A stretch of 64,000 nucleotides of DNA from Paenibacillus terricola. Its GTDB lineage: Bacteria; Bacillota; Bacilli; Paenibacillales; Paenibacillaceae. Shown here one piece after another: positions 33,464 through 42,714 of the stretch. Where the stretch lies: assembly GCF_014779765.1 (NCBI RefSeq), contig NZ_JACXZA010000004.1:248001-312000 (forward strand), written 5' to 3'. Positions within the stretch are counted from its first letter, which is position 1; each line of letters starts with the position of its first letter. Both the position numbers and the translations under genes were made by a program. A model generated the notes under the pieces. That model did no database searches. It saw nothing but the letters and a program-made list of their open reading frames with translations, and was not told the origin of the DNA.

Positions 33464-33673
33464 ATGATTCCGTTTCTTCTGGTCGTTCTTTTTGGCGCTG
33501 TGCTCTTCTATTATTATTGGAAGCGTAAGCGGCTGAAACGGGAGATGGCTGTCTTTGCGGTTCTGTTAGTTGCCAGCATCGCGCAACTGTACACGCTTCT
33601 TACAGACAAGCCGTTTCGGATTGCGGCAGTCATTGCGGCAGTTATTCGAGGGGCTGCTTCGTTGGCGGAGTAA
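33464..33673 (+). CDS. Small membrane protein (69 aa)
   Basis: Two probable membrane helices, IPFLLVVLFGAVLFYYYW (2-19) and AVFAVLLVASIAQLYTLL (29-46), separated by a basic loop KRKRLKRE, and a C-terminal amphipathic segment. ATG 33464 has a strong AAGGAGG six bases upstream. The same frame is open back to 33254 without a good ribosome site, so a 139-residue form is possible but less likely. Function unknown. Convergent with the SDR at 33764. Confidence 0.65.
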   Translation: MIPFLLVVLFGAVLFYYYWKRKRLKREMAVFAVLLVASIAQLYTLLTDKPFRIAAVIAAVIRGAASLAE

Positions 33674-33692
33674 CCCGTTGTGGTCACAAAAA

Positions 33693-33733
33693 AAGCTGCA
33701 CCGCGATTAATTACCCCGCAGTGCAGCTTCTTC
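33693..33733. terminator. Bidirectional terminator
   Basis: AAGCTGCACCGCG pairs with CGCAGTGCAGCTT (one mismatch), A-run before and TCTTCTT after; serves the small membrane protein gene and the convergent SDR gene. Confidence 0.85.
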
Positions 33734-33763
33734 TTGTTGGCACTATCCGATTGCTGGATTAAT

Positions 33764-34522
33764 TTAATAAGCCGTCCATCCCGCATCGGCCGCAATAACC
33801 GTGCCGTTGACGAAGCTGGACTCGCTCGAAGCAAGGAATAGCGCGACCTTCGCGATTTCCTCTGGTTCGCCGGTACGCGGGTTGATGGACATGCCGGCCA
33901 TAGCGCGCTCAGCTCCGAAAGGATTGGGCGCTGTCAGCGATGCCGCAATGTTCGTGGCGACGCCGCCCGGCGCGATCGCGTTGCAGCGGATGCCCTGTTT
34001 CGCATATTGGAAGCCGACGTTCTTCGTGAAGCCGACAACGGCGTGCTTCGAAGCCGTATATGCCGCACCGGCGCGGGAACCATGCAGACCGCCTGCGGAG
34101 GCGATGTTGACGATAACGCCGGCTTGCTTCTCCAGGAACAGCGGCAGCACTTTGCGCGTCGTGCGCATAGGGCCCGTCGTATTGACCGCGAATACGCGAT
34201 CCCACAGCTCGTCCGTTAGATCGCCCGCAGGGACGAAGTTGTCCATAATGCCGGCGTTGTTCACCAATATATCAATTGTGCCGAACTTCTCGACGGTTGC
34301 ATCGATCAGCTGCTGCACATCTTCTTCCTTCGCTACGTTCGCTGCCACTGCTAGGGCAGTGCCGCCTTTGGCCTCGATTCCGTCTACAACGGCTTGCGCA
34401 GCTTCAATGCGCAAGTCGGATACAACAACTTTCGCTCCTTCAGCCGCATACAGCTCGGCAATTGCTTTCCCCATACCTGATGCAGCGCCTGTCACAACAG
34501 CAACTTGTCCAGAAAGTCTCAT
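33764..34522 (-). CDS. Short-chain dehydrogenase/reductase (FabG-like)
   Basis: 252 residues. NAD(P)-binding TGAASGMGKAIA (about 11-22), NNAG at about 88-91, catalytic Ser in NIASAGGLHGS, and Tyr-x-x-x-Lys in AAYTASKHAVVGFTKN. ATG 34522 is chosen because GGAGG lies eight bases upstream. Divergent from a TetR gene (34691) with a dyad between them, so it is probably repressed by that TetR. Substrate unknown; the classical SDR family is clear. Confidence 0.92.
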   Translation of the reverse strand: MRLSGQVAVVTGAASGMGKAIAELYAAEGAKVVVSDLRIEAAQAVVDGIEAKGGTALAVAANVAKEEDVQQLIDATVEKFGTIDILVNNAGIMDNFVPAGDLTDELWDRVFAVNTTGPMRTTRKVLPLFLEKQAGVIVNIASAGGLHGSRAGAAYTASKHAVVGFTKNVGFQYAKQGIRCNAIAPGGVATNIAASLTAPNPFGAERAMAGMSINPRTGEPEEIAKVALFLASSESSFVNGTVIAADAGWTAY

Positions 34523-34551
34523 TCGGATGACCTCCAAAGGTTAGTTAGTAG

Positions 34552-34578
34552 ACAGATGTTGAATAACCATACATCTGT
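34552..34578. promoter_or_regulatory. ACAGATGT-N11-ACATCTGT dyad between SDR and tetR
   Basis: Inverted repeat ACAGATGT (34552-34559) and ACATCTGT (34571-34578) in the divergent promoter region; likely operator of the TetR at 34691. Confidence 0.65.
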
Positions 34579-34690
34579 TTAATTCGAGTATAATGAGTAT
34601 AGAACCAGTCAAACAATGAGTAAAAACAGAGCGTTTGTTAGTTAACGATCATTTCGACGCCATTTGTTGAATAATGAAGGATGGTTTTTT

Positions 34691-35296
34691 ATGACCGGGA
34701 TGGGCAAAAAAGTGGATAGACGCGTCCTGCGCAGCAAGGAAGCGCTCAAGCAGGCGCTGCTTCGCTTAATGGAGCAGAAGGATTTCGACGCCATATCGAT
34801 AACCGAAATCGTCGAGAAAGCCAACTATAACCGTGGAACGTTCTATACCCATTACGAGAACAAGGAAGCGCTGCTAGGCGACATCATGGAGGACTTGATT
34901 CAAGACCTGATGCAGTCCTTCCGTGCGCCTTATGAGCATCAGGACATTTTCCGAATCGATGAGCTTACGGCGAATTCCGTTCAAATCTTCGAGCATATTT
35001 ATGCCAATGCAGCCGTCTACGCGATACTGCTCAAGAGCAAGGTCATCCTCAGCCTGAAGGAGCGGATGTTCCAGGCTATTAAGCAGATCACGATGGAGGA
35101 GCTCGTCTACGAGAACACAGACAATAATATTAATCCCGAGCTATCGGCTGTTTATGCGATTCACGCCTTGCTTGGCCTTATTTTTCATTGGATCGAAGGC
35201 GGGTTTAAGTATCCTCCGTCTTACATGCAGGAGCAGCTTATTCTCATGATTAACTGGCGGCCGCGGGAAGCGAGGACTAACCATAAGAGGAAATAG
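34691..35296 (+). CDS. TetR-family regulator
   Basis: 201 residues. The HTH reads SKEALKQALLRLMEQKDFDA then ITEIVEKANYNRGTFYTHYENKEALL at about 37-62, typical of the YfiR/DhaS-like TetR group with R-G-T-F-Y-x-H-Y. ATG 34691 lies nine bases after GAAGGATGG; the upstream TTG would not. Divergent from the SDR gene with a shared dyad at 34552-34578, so it probably controls that SDR and itself. The C-terminal tail is basic (EARTNHKRK). Confidence 0.92.
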   Translation: MTGMGKKVDRRVLRSKEALKQALLRLMEQKDFDAISITEIVEKANYNRGTFYTHYENKEALLGDIMEDLIQDLMQSFRAPYEHQDIFRIDELTANSVQIFEHIYANAAVYAILLKSKVILSLKERMFQAIKQITMEELVYENTDNNINPELSAVYAIHALLGLIFHWIEGGFKYPPSYMQEQLILMINWRPREARTNHKRK

Positions 35297-35411
35297 ATTT
35301 ATGTGTGTTGTAATTATTGGTAAATTAGAAAGCGCTTAGATTCCACTAGTTGGCGAAAACAGCATGTTATACTACCCCTACAGCACGAGACCAACAACAG
35401 GGAGGTACAAC

Positions 35412-35921
35412 ATGACACTCAATTGGATGAAAAAAACGGTCATTGCAACGACCTGCTGCTTCGCTCTTCTGTCTGGCGCATCCGTTATTGACGGCATCAA
35501 TGTCGGACAAGCCCATGCGGCTGCCGCGACGACAACATCCGCGAAGGCGGACGGCATTATCGCTTACGCGAAATCGCTGCAAGGCAAAGTAACGTACAAG
35601 TTCGGGACGAACAACCCGAGTAAGCTTATATTCGATTGCTCCTCATTCACGAAATATGTGTTCGGCAAATACGGCGTCAGCCTGAAGTGGGGCACGAGCA
35701 GCCAACGCCTGCAGGGCAAGTATGTGGCGAAGAGCAATCTGCAGAAGGGCGATTTGATCTTCTTCAACAACGGCAAGACGTCGACGATCAACCATGTCGG
35801 CATCTACATTGGCAATGGCAAATTCATTCATAACACGATTGGCACGAACATGAACGGCATCTATATCCGCAACCTGAGCGATTATACGAAGCGCTATGCA
35901 ACAGCAAGACGCGTACTGTAA
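35412..35921 (+). CDS. Secreted NlpC/P60 cell-wall peptidase
   Basis: 169 residues. An N-terminal signal peptide (about 1-37, cleavage near AHAAAA) and a lone NlpC/P60 domain with Cys76 in FDCSSFTKYVF, His128 in NHVGIYIG and His140 in KFIHNT. Members cut D-gamma-glutamyl-diaminopimelate bonds in peptidoglycan. No SH3 or LysM binding domain is present, so it is a minimal secreted form. GGGAGG precedes ATG 35412. Monocistronic, ending at the hairpin at 35939. Confidence 0.93.
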   Translation: MTLNWMKKTVIATTCCFALLSGASVIDGINVGQAHAAAATTTSAKADGIIAYAKSLQGKVTYKFGTNNPSKLIFDCSSFTKYVFGKYGVSLKWGTSSQRLQGKYVAKSNLQKGDLIFFNNGKTSTINHVGIYIGNGKFIHNTIGTNMNGIYIRNLSDYTKRYATARRVL

Positions 35922-35938
35922 TCCGATCTTGCACCACG

Positions 35939-35979
35939 AAGCCTTGAACGCCGCGGCAGCGGAATTCAAGGCTTTTTCC
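35939..35979 (+). terminator. Terminator after NlpC/P60 gene
   Basis: AAGCCTTGAA pairs with TTCAAGGCTT; inner CCGC / GCGG. Followed by TTTTCCTT. Confidence 0.85.
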
Positions 35980-36081
35980 TTCTGTTATGTTCCTATCGAA
36001 ATTTGATATAGCATACATAGATTCCTTTGTTATACTAATCTTGCAGCTCGTATTTTATCCATTACCATTGAAGGTGCCGAC

Positions 36082-37863
36082 ATGAAAAATTTGAATTTTC
36101 AAGTTAATCTGCAAGGCGTTATCGATCTGTTGTCCAATCATCTCTACTCCGAACCAGGCGTGTTCATCCGTGAATTGCTGCAGAACAGCGTTGACGCCGT
36201 TACTGCCCGCAAGCGTCTCGGGCATACGTTCGATGAGACGGTTAAAGTCGAAATTTTCTCTTCGCACACGATCTCTTTCACGGATAACGGCTGCGGCCTG
36301 ACAGAGGAGGAAATTGAGCAGTTTCTCGCGCGGATTGGCGGTTCTGCGAAGCGAGAGGATCAGGACTCGGCGGATGATTTCATCGGCCAATTCGGTGTCG
36401 GGTTGCTGTCATGCTTTGTTGTCAGCGAGGAGATCGTGCTGATCACACGTTCCGCTAATGAAGATGCTGAGCCGTTAGAATGGCGGGGTAAGCCGGACGG
36501 GACATACTCGATCAAGAAGCTGAAGCGGCAGGTGCCAGTCGGAACAACGGTTTATTTGAAGGCGAAACCGGAATTTGATGATTATTTTGAATATTACCGT
36601 GTCAGCGAGCTGCTGGAGAAGTATGGGCAGTATTTGCCGACGCCGGTTATGTTAATAGAAGAGAAATATGAACGGACGATTAACGAATCGAAGCCGCCGT
36701 GGCTGATGGACAAGCCGGAGGCGATGGCATACGTTGAGGGCATTGCTTACAATAAGCCGTTGGACATTATTCCGCTCACCTCGGTGATCGGCGGCGTACA
36801 AGGTATTGCGCATATTTTGCCTTATGCGGTCAGTCTGCAGGACGAGAAGAAGCATCGGGTGTATCTCAAAAATATGCTGCTCTCCGATCGGATGACGAAC
36901 ATTCTTCCACCGTGGGCGTTCTTCGTCAATGGCATTATTAATACGAGCAGCTTGCGTCCGACCGCATCGCGTGAAGCTTTCCAAGAGAACGATCTATTCT
37001 TCGCCGTGCGAGATGAGCTGGGCGAGTGTATCAAACGTTACCTTATTGAGCTTGCGAATCGGGATGCCGATCTGTTCCGCCGCCTTGTCCTTATCCATTA
37101 TGCCTCGATCAAGACAATGGCGGTTGAAGATGATGAGCTGTATGCGTTGTTCATTCGTCATTTGCGCTTCGAGACTTCATATGGCGAGCTGACGATGGCT
37201 GAGATTTTACTTGATCATCGCTTGGTGTATGTGACGACGACGCTTGATGAGTATCGTCAGGTAGCTCGTGTGGCGCGTGCCCAAGAGCTCTTGGTTGTAA
37301 ACGGCGGCTACGTGCATGATCTGGATCTGGTACGCAAGGTAACGGAGATAGCCGAAGACGTTACGGTCGACATTCTGAACACGCTGGAGTTCGCCAATCA
37401 GTTCGAGGAGCTTGATCTGGAGGACAGGCTTACGGTCCAGCCGTTCATCGATCAGAGCGATGCACTTCTGGAGAGCTTCCAGTGCCGTTCGCTCGTCCGT
37501 TGGTTCGAGCCTGCGGATATTCCGGTATTGTATAACACGAATCAGGACGTGAATTTCTTCAAGCTCGCGGAAGAGAGTGAACAGCGGGCCAATGAGCTCT
37601 TCGCGGATATTGTCCACGTCATTCGCAACGACCTGTATGATACGCCATACGCGAAGCTGTGCTTCAACTATAACAACCCGATGGTCCGCAAAGCGATGGA
37701 GTCGAACGATCCTCAGCTGCGCAAGGCGAGCATCGAACTGTTCTACACGCAGGCGCTGCTGCTTGGCAATCATCCGATGGGACCGGCCGAACTGCGAATG
37801 ATGAACGATTCGCTGCTGCAGTTCATGAACCGTGGGCTCGATGGAGCCGAGGTTGCGCGATGA
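36082..37863 (+). CDS. Hsp90-like (HtpG-family) ATPase, divergent
   Basis: 593 residues, slightly shorter than canonical HtpG (about 625). The GHKL ATP pocket is intact: E31-L-L-Q-N35 (catalytic Glu and Mg-binding Asn), D68-N-G-C-G72, GGSAKRE, and GQFGVG (102-107). The middle-domain catalytic Arg is Arg297 in PTASREAFQEN. The C-terminal third is not close to HtpG and is rich in acidic residues. It overlaps the next gene by an ATGA junction, so it forms a two-gene operon with a helical-repeat protein. Likely a specialised chaperone; clients are unknown. Start has GAAGGTG upstream. Confidence 0.85.
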   Translation: MKNLNFQVNLQGVIDLLSNHLYSEPGVFIRELLQNSVDAVTARKRLGHTFDETVKVEIFSSHTISFTDNGCGLTEEEIEQFLARIGGSAKREDQDSADDFIGQFGVGLLSCFVVSEEIVLITRSANEDAEPLEWRGKPDGTYSIKKLKRQVPVGTTVYLKAKPEFDDYFEYYRVSELLEKYGQYLPTPVMLIEEKYERTINESKPPWLMDKPEAMAYVEGIAYNKPLDIIPLTSVIGGVQGIAHILPYAVSLQDEKKHRVYLKNMLLSDRMTNILPPWAFFVNGIINTSSLRPTASREAFQENDLFFAVRDELGECIKRYLIELANRDADLFRRLVLIHYASIKTMAVEDDELYALFIRHLRFETSYGELTMAEILLDHRLVYVTTTLDEYRQVARVARAQELLVVNGGYVHDLDLVRKVTEIAEDVTVDILNTLEFANQFEELDLEDRLTVQPFIDQSDALLESFQCRSLVRWFEPADIPVLYNTNQDVNFFKLAEESEQRANELFADIVHVIRNDLYDTPYAKLCFNYNNPMVRKAMESNDPQLRKASIELFYTQALLLGNHPMGPAELRMMNDSLLQFMNRGLDGAEVAR

Positions 37864-38921
37864 AGAATCGTTACGATGAACTGAGACGCAGCAGCTGGAG
37901 TATGCCGGAGGGCAAGCAGAAGCTGTTGGTGCTGGAGGAAATGATCCGGATTGCTGATCGGTATATGACGGAAGAGGACGCCTACAATGCGCGCACCAGT
38001 TATTTTGCTGCTGCAGCGGAAGCCGGTACGCAGGAAAGAATGATCACCGCGTTCGCATGGTGCCTAGCTAAGTACGATCAGTCGCCGGGTTCCTATTCCC
38101 AACATGAGATCATGTGGTATTACAAATGGGTCATCGGGATGATATGGCGTTTCCCTGTATTCCGTCTGGAACAGATTGAGGCCGTATTCGAAGACTTTAA
38201 GCGGCGATGCATCGAATACGGATACTCGCTTCGTACCTATTACCATAAGCGAAGCGTCTACCTGCTCTCGCGGGGACTTACGCAGGAAGCGACAGAATGC
38301 TATAAGCAGTGGCGTACAGCGTCCCGTGACGCGCTGGCGGATTGCCGGGCATGCGAGCAGAACGCGTTCGGCCATTATCTCTTCTCGGCTAATCAGCTAA
38401 AGCGGGGAATGCAGGCGGTAAAGCCGATTCTGGATGGCAAAATGGTCTGTCGATCCATCCCGCAAGCAACCTATAGTGAAGTGATGGTGCCGCTATTGAA
38501 GCTGAAGCAGTACGAAGAGGCTGTTGCGGTAGGCAAGAAGGCATTCCGAACGATCAAGGGACCTCAGTTTATTGAGGAGCAGGGCGTGTTCCTCGAGTTT
38601 TTCACTGTGACGGATCTGCCGAAGGCTGTGAAGATTTACAACGAGACGATCCGTTATGGGCTGGAATACAAGCCCAGTTGGGAACGGTTCAACTACTTGT
38701 TGTCTGTACGGCTGTTTCTGCAGGAATGGCATCGGAAGAAAAGGCGGAAGAAGCTGGTGGAGGATGGACGCGTAACCTTGGATTGGCTGGAACAGGAGAT
38801 TGCCTCTCTCGCGGATGCCTTTAATCGTCGAAACGGCGACGATTATATGCTGGCTTATATGACAGACAAAGAGACGCACATGAGCCGTATGATTGAGGCA
38901 TTTCAGCAGCGGGTCGAATAG
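37860..38921 (+). CDS. Helical-repeat (TPR-like) partner of the Hsp90-like ATPase
   Basis: 353 residues, almost entirely alpha-helical by composition, with TPR-like helical pairs around GLTQEATECYKQWRTA, YEEAVAVGKKAF and DLPKAVKIYNETIRYGL. No enzyme motif, membrane helix or signal peptide. It starts inside the last codon of the Hsp90-like gene (ATGA), the tightest form of translational coupling, which argues for a physical complex. Eukaryotic Hsp90 uses TPR cochaperones, but those recognise a C-terminal MEEVD that is absent here, so any contact must differ. Function unknown. Confidence 0.75.
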   Translation: MKNRYDELRRSSWSMPEGKQKLLVLEEMIRIADRYMTEEDAYNARTSYFAAAAEAGTQERMITAFAWCLAKYDQSPGSYSQHEIMWYYKWVIGMIWRFPVFRLEQIEAVFEDFKRRCIEYGYSLRTYYHKRSVYLLSRGLTQEATECYKQWRTASRDALADCRACEQNAFGHYLFSANQLKRGMQAVKPILDGKMVCRSIPQATYSEVMVPLLKLKQYEEAVAVGKKAFRTIKGPQFIEEQGVFLEFFTVTDLPKAVKIYNETIRYGLEYKPSWERFNYLLSVRLFLQEWHRKKRRKKLVEDGRVTLDWLEQEIASLADAFNRRNGDDYMLAYMTDKETHMSRMIEAFQQRVE

Positions 38922-39531
38922 GGTAACAACCACATATCAACGAAGAGCAACGAAATAAAGGACTAAGAAAGCCTCCGGAGCCAAGATAACTGTGGATTCG
39001 GAGGCTATTATTATACAATTTAGGTGTATGATTATGGGTTTTTAGAATATTCACGGAAATGACGCCTAGCCTTGGCATCTATTTGCTATAATGATGCTGC
39101 GGAATCTTGCAGTTACAACTCAAAGAATTTATTAGTTTTCCTAGTGTGAAGGAAAAGAACAATCGTTGTTAACAATAAATTCCATCCCCGAACGCGGTTT
39201 CCCACCCTATAAGCATCGGTAAAGGTTTTCCCATTCCATTAATGACTAGTGAAGAATTGAAGATTGAAGAATTGAAGAATCGTCCAGTACTCCATTACTT
39301 CGGCGATCGGTGGAGTTATCGGTAACAGGTAAAGCACATGTTCTGACTGCGGGGTCAACTGGCAGGAAGAACGAATATGAGATCTGGATAATGGAGGAAA
39401 GGGCCTCTTCCGTATAAGAAAGGTTAGTGAACTAGGTGGCGTACAGTAATGAAGGAGTTTAAATTTTTGAATCGAATACATCCATTTAACATGATTAAAC
39501 GGCTAGATAGATGTCCATCTGGGGGGGGAGC
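38922..39531. other. Long intergenic region before the sensor kinase
   Basis: About 610 bases without a convincing gene. It opens with a hairpin AGCCTCCG (38970-38977) / CGGAGGCT (38999-39006) that probably ends the Hsp90 operon, though it lacks a T-tract. At 39250-39281 TTGAAGA-type units repeat three times (GAAGAATTGAAGATTGAAGA and onwards). The rest is unremarkable; I see no riboswitch I can name. Confidence 0.5.
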
Positions 39532-41545
39532 ATGATAAATAACAAAAAGTATTATGTGCATCTAGGTTTCATGCTGCTAGCGGCATGCGCGGTCTGGCTG
39601 GCAGTGTGGCGCAAGGAGACATTCACCGGAACAATCGTCAGCAACGGCATTCAACTAGCTGCCTCCTTCTACACGATGATGATGATGTTTCGTGCTTATC
39701 GATTATCGAACAAGCAGTCGAAGCTTTGGCTGTTTTTTGGTCTGGGCATGCTTGACCATACAATCGCGCAACTGGGCTGGACATCACAGGTGCTGCTTAC
39801 AGGGAGTGAACCCCTTTATCTCGGGTTTCCGGGATACTTATGGTTGCTTTACTACGGATTTATTATTATCGGTATTTATTATCAGTACCGGGATAGGCTT
39901 CGAAGCGCGAAGATCGCGCGCGGCTTCATTATCGAGATCTTACTGCTCGTCGCAGTGGCGAGCACGCTGTATTGGAAGCTTCAACTTGAACGGCTGTTCA
40001 TACAAGACAACCATATACCGAATGAAGTTATCGGTTATATGCTCGCTAACTCCTCGGCGAATGCGGTCGTCATATTCCTGCTGCTTTATCTCTCCTTAAC
40101 GGGCCGATCAGGTTATACTTCACTTGCGAATCGGTTGCTGCTGTTAGGATTTATTCTGCGGCTTGCCGGTAATACGATGTTTATTTACTTCTTGCCGGGA
40201 ATTAACTCTTGGATCAACGATGTTTGCTGGCTGCTCGGAACCTTGATGACAGGTTTTGCTGCATTGCCGGAGCTGGATCGGCGCGTTCATGCGGACGCAG
40301 CGACTGCACCAGAAGGCTCCTTCACCTTGTTTTTACGGCGGTATGGGCTCATTCTGATCGTGAATGCGGCGCTCATCGTCATGATCTGTTACAACGGGAA
40401 GCTCACGATTCTTAGTGTTGGCGCAATTCTTACGATCGTATTGCTCGTTGTACGGTTAACAGTCGGCATTTATGAGTTGGAATCAACGGGCGCAGCGTTA
40501 ATACAAACGGACATCAATTATCGGAACTTCGTCGAGAGCTCGCTATTCGGCGTATTTATCGAGCAGGAAGGCAGACTTGTCTATGTAAATCAGCAATTAG
40601 AGAGCACATTTGGCGTAAAGTCGGGGCAGATGCTCGGCAAACCGCTCGCCGATTATATCGCTGTCATGGATCGGACAAGGCTGAAAGAGCAGTTTCTTTC
40701 GATAGCGGATGTAAAGCACTCCACTCGTCTCAGCGTAAAGGCGATCGGAGCGCATCAATCGGAGCTTTTTCTAGAGTTGCAAGCTTCAGGTGCCTTCTAT
40801 GAGGGACAGCCGGCTATATCGGGTACGCTGCTGGATGTGACGGAGAGCAAGCTGTCCGAGCAGCGGATGATTCGTTCGGAGAAGCTGTCGGTAGTCGGAC
40901 AACTAGCGGCGGGTGTAGCACACGAGATTCGCAATCCGCTAACGGCACTTAAAGGCTTTACGCAGCTGCTGCACAAGTCGGCGGGCGGCAATCAACGCTA
41001 TTACGAGATGATGCTGACGGAGCTTGAACGCATTAATTACATTGTAGGCGAATTTAATGGTGCTCTCGCGGCCAGGCCAGTTGAGCCAGCTTGTTCCTTA
41101 CAACATGGGGCGTATGCTGGAAGACATCGTGCCGATAATGGAGTCGCAGGCGATTCTGACCAACGTTATGATTCAAATCAATGTGCAGCCCAATGTGCCG
41201 GACGTGCTCTGTGACGTCAATCAGATCAAGCAGGTGCTGGTCAATCTGATGAAGAACGCCATTGAGGCGATGCCCGAAGGCGGAGCGCTTCGTATCCGTA
41301 TTCAAGAGGATAAGGCGAAGGATGTACGGATTGAAATTGCCGATGAAGGAATCGGCATCCCGAAGCACGTCATAGAACGTCTCGGTGAACCGTTCTACAC
41401 GACGAAGGAGTCCGGCACAGGGCTTGGACTAACGGTTTGCTTCAAAATCATTCAGGCTCATGGCGGCGTTCTATCGCTGAGCAGCATTCCGGGTCAAGGG
41501 GCAGTGGCGGAGATTCGTCTGCCTTCGCAAGACAAGCAGTCGTGA
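39532..41545 (+). pseudogene. Membrane sensor histidine kinase split by a frameshift
   Basis: The first frame (39532-41214) gives an N-terminal domain with about eight membrane helices, a PAS domain (about 330-440) and a HisKA block with phospho-accepting His464 in GVAHEIRNPLTALKGF. At 41056-41057 the frame is lost: GAATTTAATGGTG reads EFNGA, whereas removing one A reads EFMVLSRP and joins the second frame (41057-41545), which holds the N box NLMKNAIEAMPEGG, G1 IADEGIGIP and G2 GTGLGL. Together this is a KinB/sporulation-kinase-like protein of about 670 residues. A real mutation, sequencing error or reinitiation at ATG 41057 are all possible. GGGGGAG precedes ATG 39532. Confidence 0.85.
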
Positions 41546-41553
41546 GTAAATTG

Positions 41554-41588
41554 AAGAGCAGCAGGCATTGTGCGCCTGCTGCTCTTTG
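41554..41588. terminator. Terminator after kinase gene
   Basis: AAGAGCAGCAGGC pairs with GCCTGCTGCTCTTT around ATTGTGC; lies between convergent genes. Confidence 0.85.
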
Positions 41589-41593
41589 GTTGA

Positions 41594-42385
41594 CTAAGAT
41601 AATGAGGACTTCTTGATGTGGATGCTGTTCCATGAGACCGGCGGATCAATAATGTTGCTATTGCGATCGAATATCGGGGATTGATAATCATCTTGATTAT
41701 AATTTCCGAGCGGCACATATCGTCCGGCGATGGATGTATCTTGTACGTTGTATTGCGAGAAGTGAACGATGAGCAGGCCGTCCGGCCGCAGCAAGGGGTC
41801 GAGCCGTTCAATCTGCTCTTGGAAGCGTTCGAACGGGTAGATGTTCTTCAGGCTGCGAATCCCTTTCCGGGCTGTATCCATAGGCTTGCGCTGCATGACA
41901 GCCATACAGAATATGGCATCGTATGGGCCGTGCTTCTGAATCTCTTCAGGTGAAGAATAGATGAATGAGATCTTGTCGTCTACAGGATGCGATCGGCAAA
42001 TAGCGAGGCTGCGCAGGTTAATCTCGGCACCAACGATGCGGGCATTCGGAAAATACTGACGGAGCGACAGCACTTCCTCGCCGGTCGAGCAGCCAAAGGA
42101 AAGGATGTTAAGCGGTTCTTGCGTCGCCTTATAATGATTGTACAAGTAGTTGCGGCATGCATGGAACAAAATCGGGTAACGGTTCAACAAGGTCGTGGAT
42201 GAGGTCTGATGGACCTGCTGCCTGTTGAACAATCTCAAACGAATAATGGATCGGTAATTCGGATCGGTCATACCGCGTTTCAAGATATGAGCCATTCGCC
42301 AGCCCTTCGCTAGCGGATATACAGCGAGTCTAACCAAAGGATGTTTAGAGTGCTTCAACTGCCTGGCTGTCACCATAATCGACAA
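41594..42385 (-). CDS. CheR-like SAM methyltransferase
   Basis: 263 residues. C-terminal CheR-type catalytic domain: ILSFGCSTGEEVLSLRQYFP (motif I with G-C-S-T-G-E-E, hallmark of CheR), AEINLRSLAICR (strand 2), DAIFCMAVMQRK (motif IV) and LLRPDGLLIVHFSQYN. CheR enzymes methylate Glu residues of chemoreceptors, but this one lacks the typical N-terminal helical domain and keeps a different basic one (KHSKHPLVRLAVYPLAKGW), so the substrate may differ. A TTG at 42385 sits seven bases after GGAGGG and is preferred over ATG 42376. Monocistronic. Confidence 0.75.
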   Translation of the reverse strand: MSIMVTARQLKHSKHPLVRLAVYPLAKGWRMAHILKRGMTDPNYRSIIRLRLFNRQQVHQTSSTTLLNRYPILFHACRNYLYNHYKATQEPLNILSFGCSTGEEVLSLRQYFPNARIVGAEINLRSLAICRSHPVDDKISFIYSSPEEIQKHGPYDAIFCMAVMQRKPMDTARKGIRSLKNIYPFERFQEQIERLDPLLRPDGLLIVHFSQYNVQDTSIAGRYVPLGNYNQDDYQSPIFDRNSNIIDPPVSWNSIHIKKSSLS

Positions 42386-42558
42386 TTCCGATCCCTCCGC
42401 CTTCGGCATCTTTATTAATACTTACAATTTAACAAAATAATGACAGACGCTCAATAGAGTTGAGAAGGATATAGACAAACCGGATCGTAGTACGAAGGCT
42501 TGCGGTCACAATGTTGGCACGAAATGGTTTCCAAATTACAGCCCTGCTATTGGTAGTT

Positions 42559-42579
42559 TTATCACTAATTTTGTGATAA
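42559..42579. promoter_or_regulatory. Perfect TTATCAC-N7-GTGATAA dyad upstream of fbaA
   Basis: TTATCAC (42559-42565) and GTGATAA (42573-42579) around TAATTTT, a 21-base palindrome about 135 bases before fbaA. Looks like a repressor site; the protein is not known to me. Confidence 0.55.
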
Positions 42580-42640
42580 CATGTAGGAATATAAGTAGAA
42601 CGTGAACGTGGAAAGCCGAAAGCCCCCATTCCGTTCGGGC

Positions 42641-42664
42641 CGATTATAGCTCAGGCTATAATTG
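42641..42664 (+). promoter_or_regulatory. Hairpin in the fbaA leader
   Basis: ATTATAGC-TCAG-GCTATAAT (42643-42662), eight perfect pairs plus a wobble-extended base, in the 5' untranslated region of fbaA. No T-tract, so it is more likely an RNA stability or regulatory element than a terminator. Confidence 0.5.
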
Positions 42665-42714
42665 GGTATGATTGAAAGGTTGACACCTGTAATTATTTTT
42701 AAGGAGGATTTACA

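Noticed and set aside
35327-35340. AGAAAGCGCTTAGA as a CcpA cre site
   Set aside because: The core AAAGCGCTT fits but the flanking bases do not match the cre consensus well enough.
42680-42685. TTGACA as the fbaA -35
   Set aside because: It lies only about 16 bases before the ribosome site, so a transcript from it would start inside the gene.
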